From positions 1 through 64,000 of the forward strand of contig NZ_PYGJ01000019.1 in the NCBI RefSeq assembly GCF_003014475.1: 64,000 nt of DNA, written 5' to 3'. The DNA is from Shimia abyssi (GTDB lineage: Bacteria > Pseudomonadota > Alphaproteobacteria > Rhodobacterales > Rhodobacteraceae). Shown in pieces: positions 62,242 to 64,000 of the stretch. The notes beneath the pieces are model-generated. The model had not been told where the DNA came from and ran no database searches. It saw only the letters and a program-made list of their open reading frames with translations. Numbering within the stretch: the stretch's first letter is position 1; every line of letters starts with the position of its first letter. Position numbers and translations under genes: made by a program.

Positions 62242-62835
62242 TCATAGTGCCAAAAAGTCACGATCACCGGCAGCAAACCGCCGCAAAACCGCAGGGTAAA
62301 GCCGATGTTCCTGGACCAGCACGCGCGCGGCCAATGTGTCTGGCGTATCCCCCGGCTCAATCGCCACCCGCGCCTGCCCAAGCAATGGTCCGTCATCCAG
62401 CGCAGCTGTCACTTCGTGCACGCTGCACCCATGCTCCGCGTCCCCAGCTTCCAGCGCGCGCGCATGGGTGTGCAGACCTTTGTATTTTGGCAAAAGCGAA
62501 GGGTGAATATTTAGCATCCGCCCTTCCCATGGCGCCACAAAACCTTCGGTCAAAACCCGCATGAAACCTGCAAGGCACAGGATATCTGGCTGATATGCTT
62601 GCAACTTTTCCTGCAACGCTGCCTCGAAAGCCACCCGGTCCCCTTTGAACGGGCGATGATCCACCACCTCCGTGGCGACTCCCATCGCGGCGGCCTTCTT
62701 CAGCCCACCGGCATCCGCATCATTGGCCAGCACAAGCACAGGCGCGGCGGGATGATCCCCACTTTGCATATCTTCGACCAGACGCACCATGTTAGACCCG
62801 CCGCCCGAAATAAATATGGCGACGCGCTTGGTCAC
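62242..62835 (-). CDS. purN: Phosphoribosylglycinamide formyltransferase
   Basis: 197 residues. [18 protein letters not shown] at the N-terminus, [41 protein letters not shown] (in pieces; the catalytic Asn-His-Asp set) and [24 protein letters not shown] match PurN. It formylates GAR using 10-formyl-tetrahydrofolate in purine synthesis. It overlaps purM by four bases. Confidence 0.95.
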   Translation of the reverse strand: MTKRVAIFISGGGSNMVRLVEDMQSGDHPAAPVLVLANDADAGGLKKAAAMGVATEVVDHRPFKGDRVAFEAALQEKLQAYQPDILCLAGFMRVLTEGFVAPWEGRMLNIHPSLLPKYKGLHTHARALEAGDAEHGCSVHEVTAALDDGPLLGQARVAIEPGDTPDTLAARVLVQEHRLYPAVLRRFAAGDRDFLAL

Positions 62836-63878
62836 AACAGGCTGCCCGAATAGCGCATACCCGCCCCGTTTGACACATGTCCAAGGCGATAGACGGTTTC
62901 GCCCGCCTCGCTCAGCAACGCTTCAATCGCATCTGCCCGGTCGGCCGAAACGCTTAGGATCATGCCAACACCACAGTTGAAGGTCTTAAGCAGTTCAGCC
63001 TCTTCCATGCCACCGGTCGCAGCTAACCATTTGAACACAGGTGGTAATTCCCACGCCGCAAGGTCCACATCCGCGCCCAACCCTTCGGGCAACACACGTG
63101 GAAGGTTCTCTGTCAAACCACCTCCGGTAATATGGGCCAAGGCATGAACGCCACCCGCGCGAACGGCCTCTAGTGCCTGTTTCACATAGAGCCGAGTCGG
63201 CGCCAGCAGCGCCGCGCCCAGCGACCCTTCGGCCCATGGGCACTCATCGTCCCATCCCAATCCAGATATCTCAACCAGTTTGCGCACCAGCGAATACCCG
63301 TTTGAGTGCACACCATTACTGGCCAATCCCAGCAATACATCACCCGCCACCACGCCATCCGGCAGGTCCGATCCGCGCTCCATCGCGCCCACGGCAAACC
63401 CGGCCAGATCAAAATCGCCAGCGTCATACATACCTGGCATCTCAGCGGTTTCGCCGCCGATCAATGCGCAACCCGATTGGAAACACCCTTCGGCAATCCC
63501 TTCGACAATACGCGCCGCTTGATCTGTTTCCAGTTTGCCCGTCGCAAAATAATCCAGGAAAAACAACGGCTCTGCGCCTTGACACACCAGATCGTTGACA
63601 CACATCGCCACAAGGTCAATGCCCACACCATCGACGTTCCCGGTATCAATCGCGATGCGCAGCTTGGTGCCCACACCGTCGGTTGCCGCCACCAGAATCG
63701 GGTCAACATAGCCAGCCGCCTTGAGATCGAACAATGCGCCAAAGCCACCCAGCCCAGCCATCACGCCACTTCTGGCTGTGCGCTTTGCTGCGGGTTTAAT
63801 GCGCTCTACCAACGCGTTGCCCGCGTCGATATCAACGCCCGCATCCGCATAGCTTATGCCATTCTTGCCATCGCTCAT
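62832..63878 (-). CDS. purM: Phosphoribosylformylglycinamidine cyclo-ligase
   Basis: 348 residues. [73 protein letters not shown] and [28 protein letters not shown] are the PurM signatures. It makes AIR from FGAM using ATP. It is the first gene of purM-purN, with its promoter in the last 120 bases of the window. Confidence 0.96.
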   Translation of the reverse strand: MSDGKNGISYADAGVDIDAGNALVERIKPAAKRTARSGVMAGLGGFGALFDLKAAGYVDPILVAATDGVGTKLRIAIDTGNVDGVGIDLVAMCVNDLVCQGAEPLFFLDYFATGKLETDQAARIVEGIAEGCFQSGCALIGGETAEMPGMYDAGDFDLAGFAVGAMERGSDLPDGVVAGDVLLGLASNGVHSNGYSLVRKLVEISGLGWDDECPWAEGSLGAALLAPTRLYVKQALEAVRAGGVHALAHITGGGLTENLPRVLPEGLGADVDLAAWELPPVFKWLAATGGMEEAELLKTFNCGVGMILSVSADRADAIEALLSEAGETVYRLGHVSNGAGMRYSGSLL

Positions 63879-64000
63879 GGGTCACTCCGTGTGTTCTTTG
63901 GCAGAGGCCCTAGACCATCCTTACGTCAAGAGCAACGCTAAGAGCACAATCCCAAAAGAGTGAGCCGAATTTTGGCTCAATTTGCGTCAGTTTGGCAAAG

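Noticed and set aside
1..64000. CRISPR array
   Set aside because: No regularly spaced repeats of 24-40 bases with unique spacers were seen; the only dense repeats are the short TTCCCTG copies near 17 kb.
1..64000. Insertion sequences with DDE transposases
   Set aside because: No transposase-like protein was recognised; mobility genes here are serine recombinases only.

Overview
The window reads as chromosome of a marine Roseobacter-clade alphaproteobacterium (Rhodobacteraceae/Roseobacteraceae). The evidence is a DmdA plus AcuI pair for dimethylsulfoniopropionate (DMSP) use, a trgA-trgB-cysK order known from Rhodobacter sphaeroides, a circularly permuted two-piece tmRNA with an alphaproteobacterial tag peptide, an alpha-type SspB, and a DUF4169/ribbon-helix-helix pair. 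No database search was possible. All product names come from reading motifs and recognising families.

Layout. 1-2.5 kb: end of electron-transfer flavoprotein alpha, a GlcG/HbpS-like protein, a GMC oxidoreductase and a Dabb protein. About 3.3-17.2 kb: an accessory island. It holds an HTH protein; a serine recombinase followed by two ParB-like genes with one-base TGATG overlaps; a 1162-residue protein joining a phospholipase-D (PLD) nuclease motif to an SF2 helicase; and, facing it, a leftward set (DUF1998 helicase-like fragment, a small ORF, two unrecognised proteins). The DUF1998 frame has lost its N-terminal part exactly where a second unit (DUF2924 remnant plus serine recombinase) begins. 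That unit ends in a cluster of TTCCCTG repeats beside tRNA-Ser(GGA).

17.3-26.0 kb: seven leftward genes (photolyase, cfa, trgA, trgB, cysK, MscS channel, alaX), apparently one stress operon, with a sequence resembling the alphaproteobacterial RpoE (ECF11) promoter in front of photolyase. 26-28.7 kb: class-V PLP enzyme, HIT protein and GDPD. 28.7-32.9 kb: ugpBAEC glycerol-3-phosphate transporter, with the GDPD as ugpQ. 33.0-38.5 kb: LysR regulator and an AfuA/FbpA-type ABC transporter. 38.6-39.8 kb: OYE-family enzyme. 39.9-44.1 kb: a leftward operon DUF2182-DUF1326-DinB-dmdA-acuI, divergent from a GntR/FadR regulator with two TGTCWGACA sites between them. 44.9-47.1 kb: Na/Pi cotransporter, a Tat-type intradiol-like protein and a ferric-reductase-like membrane protein. 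47.1-47.44 kb: permuted tmRNA. 47.5-53.6 kb: NTF2-like proteins, rhodanese-ChrB plus ChrA, SspB, HxlR regulator and fumC. 53.6-59.3 kb: a cluster of two secreted amidohydrolases and an orphan membrane-fusion protein with an AraC regulator, probably inserted. 59.4-64 kb: DUF4169, RHH protein, SufE, lipoprotein, rnd, purN and purM.

The most unusual material is the 3.3-17.2 kb island, a probable defence or mobile-element cassette that looks broken by a later insertion. Next come the DMSP operon with its three extra upstream genes and operator pair, and the likely RpoE-driven tellurite/photolyase operon.
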